The notes under the pieces are model-generated. The model searched no databases, was not told the origin of the DNA, and saw only the letters and a list, made by a program, of their open reading frames with translations. Shown here one piece after another: positions 7,486 through 19,432 of a stretch of DNA of 64,000 nucleotides (its first letter is position 1; each line of letters opens with the position of its first letter). The stretch is from CAIWHR01 sp963708855 (GTDB lineage: Bacteria > Pseudomonadota > Gammaproteobacteria > Burkholderiales > Casimicrobiaceae). Position numbers and translations under genes: made by a program. Where the stretch lies: contig CAVPUM010000008.1 in assembly GCA_963708855.1 (NCBI GenBank), forward strand, positions 186,001-250,000, read 5' to 3'.

Positions 7486-8845
7486 GCGCGCGGGCGGCCG
7501 CGACGCCGCTGCGCGTTGCGGCTTCGAGCGTCGCGGGGAAGACGGGATCGGTGTAGTCGCCGGCGAGGTAGACGCCGCGACCGACGCGCCCTCCCGCCGG
7601 GCGCGCCAGTCCCGGCGTGCAGGCGTACGTCGCGCGCCGTTCGGCGATCACGTGCGCGAAGGCGGTCGCCGGAAGATCGGGGGCCAGCCGGCGCAGCTGC
7701 GACTCGACCATTGCCGCGAGCGTCCCGTGGTCGAGCCCGTCGTGCGGCCCGCCGGCGCTGATGACCACTGCGATCAGGCTCTCCGCGCCTCCTGTCGCGC
7801 CGCTGCGGAGAGCTGCGCTGCGGTCGAACGCCCAATGCCCGGGCGCGTCGTCGAGCCGGAGCATCGGCACGCCAAAGGCAACCCGTCCGGCGAATCCGAG
7901 GTAGATGGTCGTGATCGATTCGTAGGCGAACGCGCCGACCAGCGCGAGCGGCGCGCGCCACGTATCCTCGCTTGCCGCCGCGGCGGCGACGGTCGTCGCC
8001 AGCTGATGCGGCCCGACGGCGACGATGGCGGCGGCAAACGTCGCCGCGTCCGCGCCGATGCGAAGCGCAACGGCGTCACCGGTCCGCCCGATCAGGCGCA
8101 CGGCTACGCCGTTGCGCACGACACCGCCGCGTTTCACGACGTATTGCGCCGCGGCATCGGGAAAGCACGCCGAGAGGTCGACCGCCGGGACCAGGAAATC
8201 ACTGTTGCGACGGGTGCCGGTGAACGCGGCGCGCAGCACCTGCGCGAACATCCGGGCCGAAGCGCGCTCCGGTGCCGTGTTGAGCGCGGCGAGGCAAAGC
8301 GGCTCCCAGATGCCGGCGAGGGTACGGCGCGAGGATGGGGCCAGGCGCCGCGCCACCGGCTCATCCGGGACGCTGCGCAATCGCGCCCGCGCAATGCGCC
8401 GGAAGTCGGCGACAAGTCCCAGGCGCTCGCGCCAGCTCAACCCCTTCGCCGCGAACACGCCCCCGGCGAGGTGCAACGGCGCCGGTGCCTTCCAGGCCGC
8501 GATTTCGAGCCCGCCGGGCCGACGACCGCCGAAGGTGCGCAGCGTGAGCGGCAACCGATGGAAAAGCGCGTCGGCGTCGCCGTTCGGATGCACGGCGGCC
8601 AGCAGCGCGAGCGTCTGTCGATAGGCACCGATGACGAGGTGCTGGCCATTGTCGAAAGCGATGCCGTCGCGCTCGACGCGGCGGGCACGGCCGCCAAGCG
8701 TCCTCGCCTGTTCGAACAGCGTGACGGGTATGCCCGCTTCGGCGAGGGTCACTGCGGCAGCGCAACCAGCCCAGCCACCGCCGATGACGGCGACGCGTGC
8801 TTGCCGTGTCGTCAGGCACGGCGCGCGGTGGTCAGGGCGATCCAC
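7430..8845 (-). CDS. hpnE: Hydroxysqualene dehydroxylase HpnE
   Basis: 471 residues. Flavin-dependent last step of squalene synthesis in bacteria: reduces hydroxysqualene made by HpnD/HpnC. The FAD Rossmann motif VIGGGWAGCAAAVTLAEAG is at the N-terminus, followed by GGRARRVERDGIAFDNGQH, typical of squalene-associated desaturase-like proteins. The C-terminal VYLAGDYTDPVFPATLEAATRSG is the second FAD contact. The ATG at 8845 overlaps the end of hpnD by 34 nt; a start nearer VAVIGGG is possible. The 3' end overlaps smpB. Confidence 0.93.
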   Translation of the reverse strand: MDRPDHRAPCLTTRQARVAVIGGGWAGCAAAVTLAEAGIPVTLFEQARTLGGRARRVERDGIAFDNGQHLVIGAYRQTLALLAAVHPNGDADALFHRLPLTLRTFGGRRPGGLEIAAWKAPAPLHLAGGVFAAKGLSWRERLGLVADFRRIARARLRSVPDEPVARRLAPSSRRTLAGIWEPLCLAALNTAPERASARMFAQVLRAAFTGTRRNSDFLVPAVDLSACFPDAAAQYVVKRGGVVRNGVAVRLIGRTGDAVALRIGADAATFAAAIVAVGPHQLATTVAAAAASEDTWRAPLALVGAFAYESITTIYLGFAGRVAFGVPMLRLDDAPGHWAFDRSAALRSGATGGAESLIAVVISAGGPHDGLDHGTLAAMVESQLRRLAPDLPATAFAHVIAERRATYACTPGLARPAGGRVGRGVYLAGDYTDPVFPATLEAATRSGVAAARALIADGAAGAAARGSTRAP

Positions 8846-9646
8846 AACTTGCGCAACGGCGTGAGCGCGATCCGATGGTCAAGCACGCGATAGCCGTCAC
8901 GCTCGATCTCGTCGAGCAAGGCGCCGTAAATGGCCGCCATGATCAGCCCGGGGCGCTGCGAGCGGCGATCCTCGGCGGGAAGCGCGGCCATGGCACGCGA
9001 ATGCCATTGGCGCGCGCGCGCCACCTGCTCGGCCATCATGGTGGTGAGCGCGGGGCTGCTTGCGTTCGTCAGCAGCGATGCGGCCGTCACGCCATGATGC
9101 GCGAGTTCGTTCTGGGGAAGATAGATGCGGCCGCGCCGCGCATCCTCGCCGACGTCGCGGATGATGTTGGTGAGCTGGAAGGCGATGCCGAGGTCGCGCG
9201 CGTATTGACGGGTGGCCGGATTCGACGTAGCCGAAGATCTCGGCCGACAACAACCCGACGGCCCCGGCCACGCAATGGCAGTAACGCTCGAGCTCGACGA
9301 AGTCGAGGTAGCGGCTGCAATCGAGATCCATCGCCATCCCGTCGATCACCGTCTGGAAGTGCTCCTCGGGCAGCCGGTACGCGGCGACTACCGGGCGCAA
9401 GGCGAGCGCGACCGGATGCTGCGGGGATCCGGTGAACGTGGCGCCGATCTCGCGCCGCCACCACGCGAGCTTGGTGCGGGCAAGCGTGGGGTCGGAAACC
9501 TCGTCGACGACATCATCGACCTCGCGGCAGAACGCGTAGAGCGCCGTGATCGCGCGCCGCCGGTCCGGCGGCAGGAACAGGAAGCTGTAATAGAAGCTCG
9601 TGCCGCTCCGGGCAGTTCGCTGCTGGCAGTATTCGTCGGGCGTCAT
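8812..9646 (-). CDS. hpnD: Presqualene diphosphate synthase HpnD (frame broken once)
   Basis: Joins two farnesyl diphosphates to presqualene diphosphate. The first aspartate-rich motif is FCREVDDVVDE; the second, RDVGEDARRGRIYLP, lies just after the frame change. Removing one base near 9226 (complement reads TACGTCGAAT) restores EIFGYSNPATRQYARDLGI. The rest, VTAASLLTNASSPALTTMM to LWIALTTARRA, matches squalene/phytoene synthases. It starts at ATG 9646, overlapping the hpnC stop, and is followed by hpnE. Confidence 0.9.
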
Positions 9647-10491
9647 GCCGCGCCTTCGGGGTGCGCAGTGCGATGGCGGCGCGGAGGGAATACGGCGTCG
9701 AGCGCCACGCCCGCCCAGTCGGCGCCGGAGAGTTCGGGACGCCGCCGGAAGACGTCGCCGCCCGCGGCATCGATGCCATCCAGAATGCGATGTCCGCCCG
9801 CGAGCACGCCGGACACCTCGAGCCGCAGGCGCCACGGCAGCGTGCGCGTCAGGGAGCGCCCCGATTCGAGCAGCGCGCGCGTGCGCGCGGATTCAAATGC
9901 CATGAGCGTGCGCCAGGCGTCGTCGCAGCGCGCATCGGCGATGTGGGCCTCGGTGACGCCGAAACGGGCGAGGTCCTCCCCGGGGAGGTAAACACGTCCC
10001 CGGTACCAATCGGCTGCGATGTCCTGCCAGAAGTTGATGAGCTGGAGGGCCGTGCAGATCGCATCGCTGGCAACGCAATTGGCCGGGGTCTCCGCCGCAT
10101 AGAGGCGCAGCATGAGCCGCCCGACGGGATTGGCCGAACGGCGGCAGTAATCGAGCAGGAGCTCCAGGGTGGCGTAGCGCGTGGTCGAGACATCCTGGCG
10201 GAACGCCGACAGGAGATCGCGAAACGGCGCCAGCGGCAATGCGTGGCGTGCGATTGCCGCCGCGAGTTGCGGGAACGGGGGTTCGGCAGGGGGGGCGCCC
10301 GCCGCGACGGCGTCAAGCGCCCGCTCGTAGCGATCGAGCGCCGCGAGCCGCTCCGCAGGGAGGACATCGCCCTCGTCCGCCATGTCGTCCGCGGTGCGGG
10401 CGAAGCGGTAGATGGCGCCAATGGCCGGGCGCAGCGCCCTGGGCATGAGCAGCGACGCAACGGGAAAGTTTTCGTAATGCGCGACGGACAC
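9643..10491 (-). CDS. hpnC: Hydroxysqualene synthase HpnC
   Basis: 282 residues from GTG 10491 (VSVAHYENFPVAS); an ATG at 10542 would add 17 residues that are not family-like. It converts presqualene diphosphate to hydroxysqualene. The two acidic motifs are ARTADDMADEGD and NFWQDIAADWYRGRVYLP. It is the first gene of an hpnC-hpnD-hpnE operon with overlapping ends, giving a complete farnesyl diphosphate-to-squalene route. The squalene-hopene cyclase gene that usually accompanies it is not in this window. Confidence 0.92.
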   Translation of the reverse strand: MSVAHYENFPVASLLMPRALRPAIGAIYRFARTADDMADEGDVLPAERLAALDRYERALDAVAAGAPPAEPPFPQLAAAIARHALPLAPFRDLLSAFRQDVSTTRYATLELLLDYCRRSANPVGRLMLRLYAAETPANCVASDAICTALQLINFWQDIAADWYRGRVYLPGEDLARFGVTEAHIADARCDDAWRTLMAFESARTRALLESGRSLTRTLPWRLRLEVSGVLAGGHRILDGIDAAGGDVFRRRPELSGADWAGVALDAVFPPRRHRTAHPEGAA

Positions 10492-10609
10492 GGAAATCGG
10501 ACGCAAGGTGCCGAAAGGGCTACAAATCCTCGGCAATGGCACGGGCCAACGGGGGCGCTTTCCTGGCGTACCGGCCCTGGATCCGCTATCATTACCCGTT
10601 TGGCGAAAG

Positions 10610-10701
<92 letters not shown>

Positions 10702-10729
10702 GATCCACATTAGCAAGGATTCGATCCGT

Positions 10730-12041
10730 ATGCAAACCAGTCTGGAAACCCTCGGCGAGCTCGAGCGCAGGCTGACCATGTCGGTGCCGGTCGCGCAGAT
10801 CGAGCGCGAGATCGCGCAGCGGCTGGCGCGTCTGGCCAAGAATACCAAGGTACCCGGTTTCCGGCCCGGCAAGGTGCCGATGAAGATGGTCGCCCAGCAA
10901 TACGGCCCCCAGGTCCGGTCCGACGTCATTTCGGATGCCGTGAAGACGACGTTCGCCGACGCGTTGCGCGAACAGAACCTGCGCATTGCCGGTTACCCGC
11001 GGATCGAGCCCAAGGCCGAGGCTGCGACACCCGACCTGCTCGAGTTCTCGGCGGTGTTCGAGGTCTATCCCGAAGTGCGCATCGGCGACCTCTCCGACCG
11101 TGACCATCGAGCGGCCGCAGACGGAAGTGGGTGCCGAAGATGTCGAACGCACGATCGAGATGTTGCGCCGGCAGCGCACGCGCTACGAAAAGGTGTCGCG
11201 CGGTGCCGCGACGGGCGACCGGGTGGTCGTCGATTTCAGCGGCACCATCGACGGCGTCGCGTTTCCGGGCGGGCAGGCGAGGGACTTCGCCATCGCCCTG
11301 GGCGAGGGCCGGATGCTGCCGGAATTCGAATCCGCGGTTACCGCGATGAAGGAAGGCGAGGCCAAGACGTTCGTGCTCACGTTCCCGGCCGATTACCACG
11401 GCAAGGAGGTCGCTGGGAAGACGGCGCAATTCGGTTTGACGGTGAAGAGCGTCGAGGCGGGGCACTTGCCCGAGGTCGACGCCGATTTCGTGCGCGCCTT
11501 CGGCGTGGCGAGCGGCGAGCTCGACGATCTGAAAGCGGAGATCGCGACCAACCTCAAGCTCGAGCTCAAGCGCAAGATCGATACCGCCGTGAAAGAACAG
11601 GTCTTCACCGCGTTGCGGCATAAGGCGGCTTTCATGCTGCCAAAGTCGCTGGTGGAAATCGAGGCGCAGAGCATGGCGCAGCGCATGGCCGCCGAAATGC
11701 GGGAGAAGGGGATGAAGTCCGAGGAAATCAACCTCGCGCCGGACATGTTTCGCGCGAACGCGGAAGTTCGAGTCGCGCTCGGACTGATCCTGTCCGAGGT
11801 TGTGCGCACCGAGGGCCTGGGCGCGAAGCCGGAGCAGGTGAAGGCGCTCCTGCAGGAAGCGGCGCAGACCTATGAGCAGCCGGAGGCCGTCGTCCGCTGG
11901 CACTATGAGAAGCCCGAACGACTGGGCGACTTCGAGGCGCTCGCCGTCGAACACAACGTCGTCGCATGGGTCCTGGGCCGCGCGCAGGTCGAGGACAAGC
12001 CGGTGGCGTTCGCCGATCTGATGGGGACAGCCCGATCGTAG
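10730..12041 (+). CDS. tig: Trigger factor (frame broken once)
   Basis: Ribosome-bound chaperone and peptidyl-prolyl isomerase. The N-terminal ribosome-binding signature GFRPGKVPMKMVAQQYG is clear; the FKBP-like domain GDRVVVDFSGTIDGVAFPGG and the C-terminal helical chaperone domain follow in the next frame. Removing one base at about 11091-11096 (GACCTCTCCGACC) joins them as DL-PTVTIERP. Total length is about 436 residues, as expected. It lies 30 nt after tRNA-Leu and heads the tig-clpP-clpX-lon block. Confidence 0.95.
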
Positions 12042-12185
12042 CGCCGTTGTTGTCCGCGTCTTGTCACCGGCGCGTACCGGCGGTCGAAGCGACGCAGGGC
12101 GGCGTAGCGGACAGTTCGTAGGCGACACATCGCGTGCCGCGATCGCACAGGTCAGCCCGGATTTTCGGCCGTCGGTCGCCGTAGC

Positions 12186-12214
12186 GCGACCGATACGGCA
12201 ATTCACACTACAAT
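12186..12214 (+). promoter_or_regulatory. Candidate promoter for clpP
   Basis: A TACAAT -10 box at 12209-12214 overlaps the most upstream in-frame ATG (12213) of clpP. The -35 position holds only a partial match (GCGACC, 12186-12191, 17-nt spacing). If used, translation must start further downstream, which favours the ATG at 12246. Confidence 0.35.
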
Positions 12215-12245
12215 GATTCCCATGGCAGCGAACGACGAGGCGAAG

Positions 12246-12857
12246 ATGGACCAACCGATGGGTCTGGGGCTCATCCCCATGGTGATCGAGCAGAGCGGAC
12301 GCGGCGAGCGCGCGTACGACATCTATTCGCGGCTGCTGAAGGAACGCGTGATCTTCCTCGTGGGGCCGGTCACGGAAACGACGGCGAACCTCGTCGTCGC
12401 GCAGATGCTGTTCCTCGAGTCCGAGAATCCGGACAAGGACATCAACTTCTACATCAACTCACCGGGCGGGTCGGTGTCGGCGGGAATGGCGATTTTCGAC
12501 ACCATGCAGTTCATCCGGCCGGACGTGTCGACGCTTTGCATCGGCATGGCGGCCTCGATGGGGGCGTTCCTCCTTGCCGCCGGGGCCAAGGGCAAGCGCT
12601 TTGCACTGCCCAATTCCACGGTCCTGATACACCAGCCGTCGGGGGGCTTCCAGGGCCAGGTGTCGGACATCGAGCGGCACGCGCAGTTCGTGATCGACCT
12701 GAAGCGCCGCTTCATCGACCAGATGGCGGGTTTCACCGGTCGCACCCCCGAGCAGGTCGAGCGCGACCACGACCGTGACAATTTCCTCACCGCCGAACAG
12801 GCCCGCGAGTACGGAATTGTCGACCAGGTATTGCAGAAGCGGGCCAAGGGCGGGTAA
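12246..12857 (+). CDS. clpP: ATP-dependent Clp protease proteolytic subunit
   Basis: 203 residues from ATG 12246 (MDQPMGLGLIPMVIEQ). The catalytic triad is visible: Ser104 in GMAASMGAFL, His129 in VLIHQP, Asp178 in DRDNFLTAEQA. Serine protease that forms a double heptamer with ClpX or ClpA. In-frame ATGs at 12213 and 12222 exist, but 12213 overlaps a -10-like box and has no Shine-Dalgarno; 12246 has GAGG a few bases before it. clpX follows 57 nt later. One oddity: HQPSGGFQGQVSDIERHAQ has Ser-Gly-Gly where LGG is more usual. Confidence 0.95.
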   Translation: MDQPMGLGLIPMVIEQSGRGERAYDIYSRLLKERVIFLVGPVTETTANLVVAQMLFLESENPDKDINFYINSPGGSVSAGMAIFDTMQFIRPDVSTLCIGMAASMGAFLLAAGAKGKRFALPNSTVLIHQPSGGFQGQVSDIERHAQFVIDLKRRFIDQMAGFTGRTPEQVERDHDRDNFLTAEQAREYGIVDQVLQKRAKGG

Positions 12858-12914
12858 AGTCGCTCACGGGACCTTGCCCAAACTCCTCGATCTGCGCACC
12901 GATCTGCCCGACTG

Positions 12915-14183
12915 ATGGCCGACAAGTCCACCGGCGACAAGCTGCTCTACTGCTCGTTCTGCGGCAAGAGCCAGCACGAGGTGCGCAAACTCATCGCCGG
13001 TCCGTCGGTTTTCATCTGCGACGAGTGCATCGAGCTTTGCAACGACATCATCCGCGAGGAAGGCACGACAGCGGAGGCCGCGCGCTCCGACAAGAACAAG
13101 CTGCCGACGCCGCACGAGATCCGCGACATCCTCGACCAGTACGTGATCGGCCAGGATCTCGCGAAGAAGATCCTCTCGGTCGCCGTCTACAACCATTACA
13201 AGCGCCTGGAATCCGGCGGCAAGGACGACGAGGTCGAGCTCGCGAAGAGCAACATCCTGCTGATCGGTCCGACCGGTTCCGGCAAGACCCTGCTGGCGCA
13301 AACGCTCGCGCGACTGCTCGACGTTCCATTCGTGATCGCGGACGCGACCACGCTGACCGAGGCGGGTTACGTCGGCGAGGATGTCGAGAACATCATCCAG
13401 AAATTGTTGCAGAAGTGCGATTACGATATCGAAAAGGCGCAGCGCGGCATCGTCTACATCGACGAGATCGACAAGATATCGCGCAAGAGCGACAACCCTT
13501 CGATCACGCGCGACGTCTCCGGCGAAGGCGTGCAGCAGGCGCTGCTCAAGCTGATCGAGGGCACGATCGCGTCGGTGCCGCCGCAGGGCGGCCGCAAGCA
13601 CCCGAACCAGGAGTTCGTGCAGGTCGACACGACCAACATCCTGTTCGTCTGTGGCGGCGCGTTCGACGGACTGGAGAAGATCATCCGCCAGCGCACGGCA
13701 AAGACCGGCATCGGTTTCGGGGCCGAGGTCACGAGCCCGGATGATCGCAAGGACATCGGGGCGCTGCTGCGCGAATGCGAGCCCGAGGACCTGATCAAGT
13801 TCGGCCTGATCCCCGAGTTCGTCGGTCGCCTGCCCGTCGTGGCCACGCTGGAGGAACTCGACGAGGAGGCGCTGATCCAGATCCTGGTCGAGCCCAAGAA
13901 CGCGCTGTCGAAGCAGTACCAGAAGATGTTCCGCATGGAAGGCGTCGAGCTCGAGATCCGCGATGGCGCGCTCCGCGCGATTGCAGGCAAGGCGCTCGCC
14001 CGGAAGACCGGGGCCCGGGGCCTGCGCTCGATTCTCGAGCACGTTCTGCTCGACGTGATGTATGACCTGCCCTCGCACAACAATCTCGCGAGTGTGATCG
14101 TCGACGAAGCCACGATCACCAACGACGGCAAGCCGCTTCTGATGTTTGCCGATTCGCCGAAGGTCGCGTCGGCGCACAGTTGA
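12915..14183 (+). CDS. clpX: ATP-dependent Clp protease ATPase subunit ClpX
   Basis: 422 residues. AAA+ unfoldase that feeds ClpP. The N-terminal zinc-binding domain (CSFCGKSQHEV and FICDECIELC) is followed by Walker A GPTGSGKT at residues 118-125, Walker B IVYIDEIDKI, and the sensor/RKH region. The IGF-type ClpP-contact loop is seen as KTGIGFGAEV. Length and all motifs are standard. It is downstream of clpP in the usual order. Confidence 0.98.
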   Translation: MADKSTGDKLLYCSFCGKSQHEVRKLIAGPSVFICDECIELCNDIIREEGTTAEAARSDKNKLPTPHEIRDILDQYVIGQDLAKKILSVAVYNHYKRLESGGKDDEVELAKSNILLIGPTGSGKTLLAQTLARLLDVPFVIADATTLTEAGYVGEDVENIIQKLLQKCDYDIEKAQRGIVYIDEIDKISRKSDNPSITRDVSGEGVQQALLKLIEGTIASVPPQGGRKHPNQEFVQVDTTNILFVCGGAFDGLEKIIRQRTAKTGIGFGAEVTSPDDRKDIGALLRECEPEDLIKFGLIPEFVGRLPVVATLEELDEEALIQILVEPKNALSKQYQKMFRMEGVELEIRDGALRAIAGKALARKTGARGLRSILEHVLLDVMYDLPSHNNLASVIVDEATITNDGKPLLMFADSPKVASAHS

Positions 14184-14360
14184 CCGGCGCGACAACGCGG
14201 GGGCGCGCTTCGGCGTCCGGTGCCGGGTTTGCGCCGGGGGGCAGGTTGGCCGGACGCCGCGCAGGCCGTGAACCGAGCCGGGCCAGCCGTGGACGGACCT
14301 GCGGACCGGACCGGTAACCCCATGACCGGACGGTGTTTTTCCGGAATCGCAACGGGTCGA

Positions 14361-14389
14361 CTTGACACCACAGCCGATCGACCCCATTT
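14361..14389 (+). promoter_or_regulatory. Heat-shock (sigma-32 type) promoter before lon
   Basis: CTTGACA at 14361-14367 and CCCCATTT at 14382-14389 are separated by 14 nt. This is close to the sigma-32 consensus CTTGAAA-N13-17-CCCCATNT. Transcription would start around 14397, about 20 nt before the lon ATG at 14419. Heat control of lon is well known in proteobacteria; the promoter here is inferred from sequence. Confidence 0.75.
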
Positions 14390-14418
14390 TCCTTTCGATA
14401 TATCCCTACGAGGCTCGC

Positions 14419-16857
<2,439 letters not shown>

Positions 16858-16870
16858 GAAGGGGACGTCC

Positions 16871-17143
16871 GTGAACAAATCGGAATTGATCGACGCCATT
16901 GCGCGGCACGCCGACATCTCGAAGGCCGCGGCCGGGCGCGCGCTGGACGCTACGGTGAACGCCATCAAGGGCAGCCTCAAGAAGGGAGACGTCGTCACGC
17001 TGGTAGGCTTCGGCTCGTTCTACGTCGGCCGGCGCACTGCGCGACAGGGCCGCAATCCGCGTACCGGCGCATCCATCCGGATTCGCGCGGCAAAGGTGCC
17101 GAAGTTCCGGGCTGGCAAAGCCCTGAAGGATGCTGTAAACTGA
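16871..17143 (+). CDS. hupB: DNA-binding protein HU (beta type)
   Basis: 90 residues from GTG 16871 (VNKSELIDAIARHADISKAAAG). Nucleoid-associated histone-like protein that bends DNA as a dimer. VTLVGFGSFYVGRRTARQGRNPRTG contains the conserved beta-arm region and the GRNP tip motif. A GGAAGGGGA ribosome binding site precedes it. The lon-hupB-ppiD order is typical. Confidence 0.96.
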   Translation: MNKSELIDAIARHADISKAAAGRALDATVNAIKGSLKKGDVVTLVGFGSFYVGRRTARQGRNPRTGASIRIRAAKVPKFRAGKALKDAVN

Positions 17144-17196
17144 TCGGCTTGTTCACGTTGCGCTCGGCAGGCGTTTTCGCAAGACCGACGCGGCGG

Positions 17197-17272
17197 GGGT
17201 GCTTAGCTCAGCTGGCAGAGCGTCGCCCTTACAAGGCGAATGTCGGCGGTTCGATCCCGTCAGCACCCACCA
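17197..17272 (+). tRNA. tRNA-Val (anticodon UAC)
   Basis: 76 nt. Acceptor GGGTGCT pairs with AGCACCC, followed by discriminator A and an encoded CCA. The anticodon stem TCGCC/GGCGA encloses loop CTTACAA with anticodon TAC. It is followed 29 nt later by tRNA-Asp, probably one transcript. Confidence 0.98.
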
Positions 17273-17301
17273 GATGCGCGGGGCGCGAACCGGCACATGC
17301 G

Positions 17302-17378
17302 GGAGTGGTAGTTCAGTTGGTTAGAATACCGGCCTGTCACGCCGGGGGTCGCGGGTTCGAGTCCCGTCCACTCCGCCA
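17302..17378 (+). tRNA. tRNA-Asp (anticodon GUC)
   Basis: 77 nt. Acceptor GGAGTGG pairs with CCACTCC, followed by discriminator G and encoded CCA. The anticodon stem CCGGC/GCCGG encloses loop CTGTCAC with anticodon GTC. A rho-independent terminator starts 5 nt after the CCA. Confidence 0.98.
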
Positions 17379-17383
17379 AATCG

Positions 17384-17409
17384 AAGGGCGAACGCAAGTT
17401 CGCCCTTTT
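17384..17409 (+). terminator. Rho-independent terminator after the tRNA-Val/tRNA-Asp pair
   Basis: A perfect 10-bp stem (AAGGGCGAAC / GTTCGCCCTT) with a GCAA tetraloop is followed by a short T run. It sits immediately downstream of tRNA-Asp. Confidence 0.85.
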
Positions 17410-17521
17410 CGCATCCGGCCGTGCTTTCCGCTGGCCGGGCGGCCGGTGGCAGACGCCGGCCGCAGTTCGCAGCATGCGCCACGCGCTGTCGCGCGCGCGC
17501 TCAAAGGATAGGGCCCGGCCG

Positions 17522-19423
17522 ATGTTTGATCTCGTTCACAGGCACAAGCGGATCGCGCAACTCATCCTTGTGCTGATCATGGTCCCGTTCGCGTTTTTCG
17601 GGGTCGATTACTACTTCCGCGCCGGCGACACCGTCGGCGAGATCGCAGTATTCGAGGGTGGCAAGATCACCGAGGCCGAATTCGCCAACGCGGTCCGCGA
17701 GCAGCAGGACAGATTGCGGCAGAGCGCGCAGGGCGTCGATCCGGCGATCTTCGACAACCCGGAAGTGCGCTACAACCTGCTGCAGCAACTGCTGCGCGAG
17801 CGCCTCCTGGTGAAGAAGGGCGCGGACCTGCACTTCGGTGTCTCGAACGCCGAAGTCTTCGAGCGGATAGCCGCCGACCCGCGGTTTCGCGAGGGGGACC
17901 GGTTCTCGCTCGATGTCTACAAGAACCTGCTGCGGCAGGCCGGCATTCCGGAGCCGGTATTCGAGGACAGCATTCGCCGGCAGATGCTAAGTGAGCCGGT
18001 CGTCGACCCCATTTCCCGGGGCGGGGTCGTGCCGCGCGCCTCGGGCGTGGCTTTCGTCAATCTGGTCGAGCAGCAGCGGGAGGTCGAGGTCGCCAATATC
18101 GACGTCGAGCCGTTCGTCAAGGGTGTCGTCGTCGACGCGACGCAGGAAAAGGCTTTCTACGATGCAAACGCGGCCGCCTTCAGGTCGCCCGAGGAGGCCA
18201 AGTTCGAGTACGTTGTCCTGACGCAGGACACGTTGCTTGCGCAGATCGCCGTGACCCCCGACGAGATCCGGGCGCAGTACGAGAGCATGGCCAAGTCGTT
18301 TCGCCAGGAGGAGCAACGACAGGCGGCCCATATCCTGATTGCGGTGAAGCCCGACGCCGGCGAGCCCGAGCGCGCTGCGGCGAAGAAGACCGCTGAGGAG
18401 TTGGCGGCGGAGGCGAAGGCGAATCCTGCGAAGTTTGCCGATCTGGCCAGGCAACGCTCGCAGGATCCCGGCTCGGCGGCGCAGGGCGGCGATCTGGGCA
18501 GCAATCCGCGTGGCGCGATGGTGAAGGCGTTCGATGATGCCGTTTTTGCGATGCAGCCAGGCGAAATCAGGGGTCCGGTGCAAAGTGAGTTCGGCTGGCA
18601 TGTGATCCGGCTGATCGCCGTGACGCCCGAGAAGACGCGGGTGTTCGACGAAGTGAAGGCACAGGTGGAAACCGAGTTGAGGCGGCAGAAGGTCGGACAG
18701 AAGTTCGCGGCCGCCGCCGACCAGTTCCAGAACCTCGTCTATGAGCAGGCCGACACGCTCGCGCCGGTCGCGAAGGCGCTGGGTCTGACGATCCAGACGT
18801 CGCCGCTGGTCACGCGGGCGCAGGCGCAGCAGATTGCATTGGGCAGCGCGAAATTCGCGCAGGCGCTGTTCTCACCCGAGTCGGTTTCCGCGAAACGCAA
18901 CACCGACGCCATCGAGGTTGGCTCCGGGGCCATGATGGCGGGCCGCGTCATCGAGTACAAGCCGGCCGCGGTGCGCGCCTTCGACGACGTGAAGGCGGAG
19001 ATCCACCGCCAACTGGTGAGGCAGGCTGCGACGGAACTCGCGCAAAAGGCAGGACGCGAGAAGCTCGCGCTGCTGGAGCAGGGAAAGAGCGCAAAGGAAG
19101 CGGGCATCGCATTCTCGAAACCCGTGTCGCTGTCGCGTAACCGGGCCCAGCCGGGTTTCAGCAACGACGCCGTCACCCGAATCTTTCAGGTCGATGCTGC
19201 GAAGGTCCCCACCTACATCGGGGCCGGCGGCGAGGACGGAGGATTCTCGATTTACAGGGTCTTGAAGGTGATCATGCCGCCGGAGGCCGATCCGGGAAAG
19301 GTTGCGGCGGCGCGGGCCAGGATCGGCGAGATGCAGAACCGCGAAGTGTTCGATGCGTATGTCGCCACCCTCAAGGCCAAAGCGAAGATCGAGGTCAATC
19401 AGAAAAACCTCGAGAAAAAGTGA
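17522..19423 (+). CDS. ppiD: Periplasmic peptidyl-prolyl isomerase/chaperone PpiD
   Basis: 633 residues. Inner-membrane-anchored SurA-like chaperone acting on proteins leaving the Sec translocon. The N-terminus MFDLVHRHKRIAQLILVLIM is the single membrane anchor followed by VPFAFFGVDYYFR, typical of PpiD. A SurA_N-like region precedes one parvulin domain (AAHILIAVKPDAGEPE to FGWHVIRLIAVTPEK). The ATG at 17522 fits the anchor; earlier in-frame starts lie in the terminator region. It is monocistronic by appearance, ending 9 nt before the convergent DUF4124 gene. Confidence 0.92.
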   Translation: MFDLVHRHKRIAQLILVLIMVPFAFFGVDYYFRAGDTVGEIAVFEGGKITEAEFANAVREQQDRLRQSAQGVDPAIFDNPEVRYNLLQQLLRERLLVKKGADLHFGVSNAEVFERIAADPRFREGDRFSLDVYKNLLRQAGIPEPVFEDSIRRQMLSEPVVDPISRGGVVPRASGVAFVNLVEQQREVEVANIDVEPFVKGVVVDATQEKAFYDANAAAFRSPEEAKFEYVVLTQDTLLAQIAVTPDEIRAQYESMAKSFRQEEQRQAAHILIAVKPDAGEPERAAAKKTAEELAAEAKANPAKFADLARQRSQDPGSAAQGGDLGSNPRGAMVKAFDDAVFAMQPGEIRGPVQSEFGWHVIRLIAVTPEKTRVFDEVKAQVETELRRQKVGQKFAAAADQFQNLVYEQADTLAPVAKALGLTIQTSPLVTRAQAQQIALGSAKFAQALFSPESVSAKRNTDAIEVGSGAMMAGRVIEYKPAAVRAFDDVKAEIHRQLVRQAATELAQKAGREKLALLEQGKSAKEAGIAFSKPVSLSRNRAQPGFSNDAVTRIFQVDAAKVPTYIGAGGEDGGFSIYRVLKVIMPPEADPGKVAAARARIGEMQNREVFDAYVATLKAKAKIEVNQKNLEKK

Positions 19424-19432
19424 CGGGGCAGG

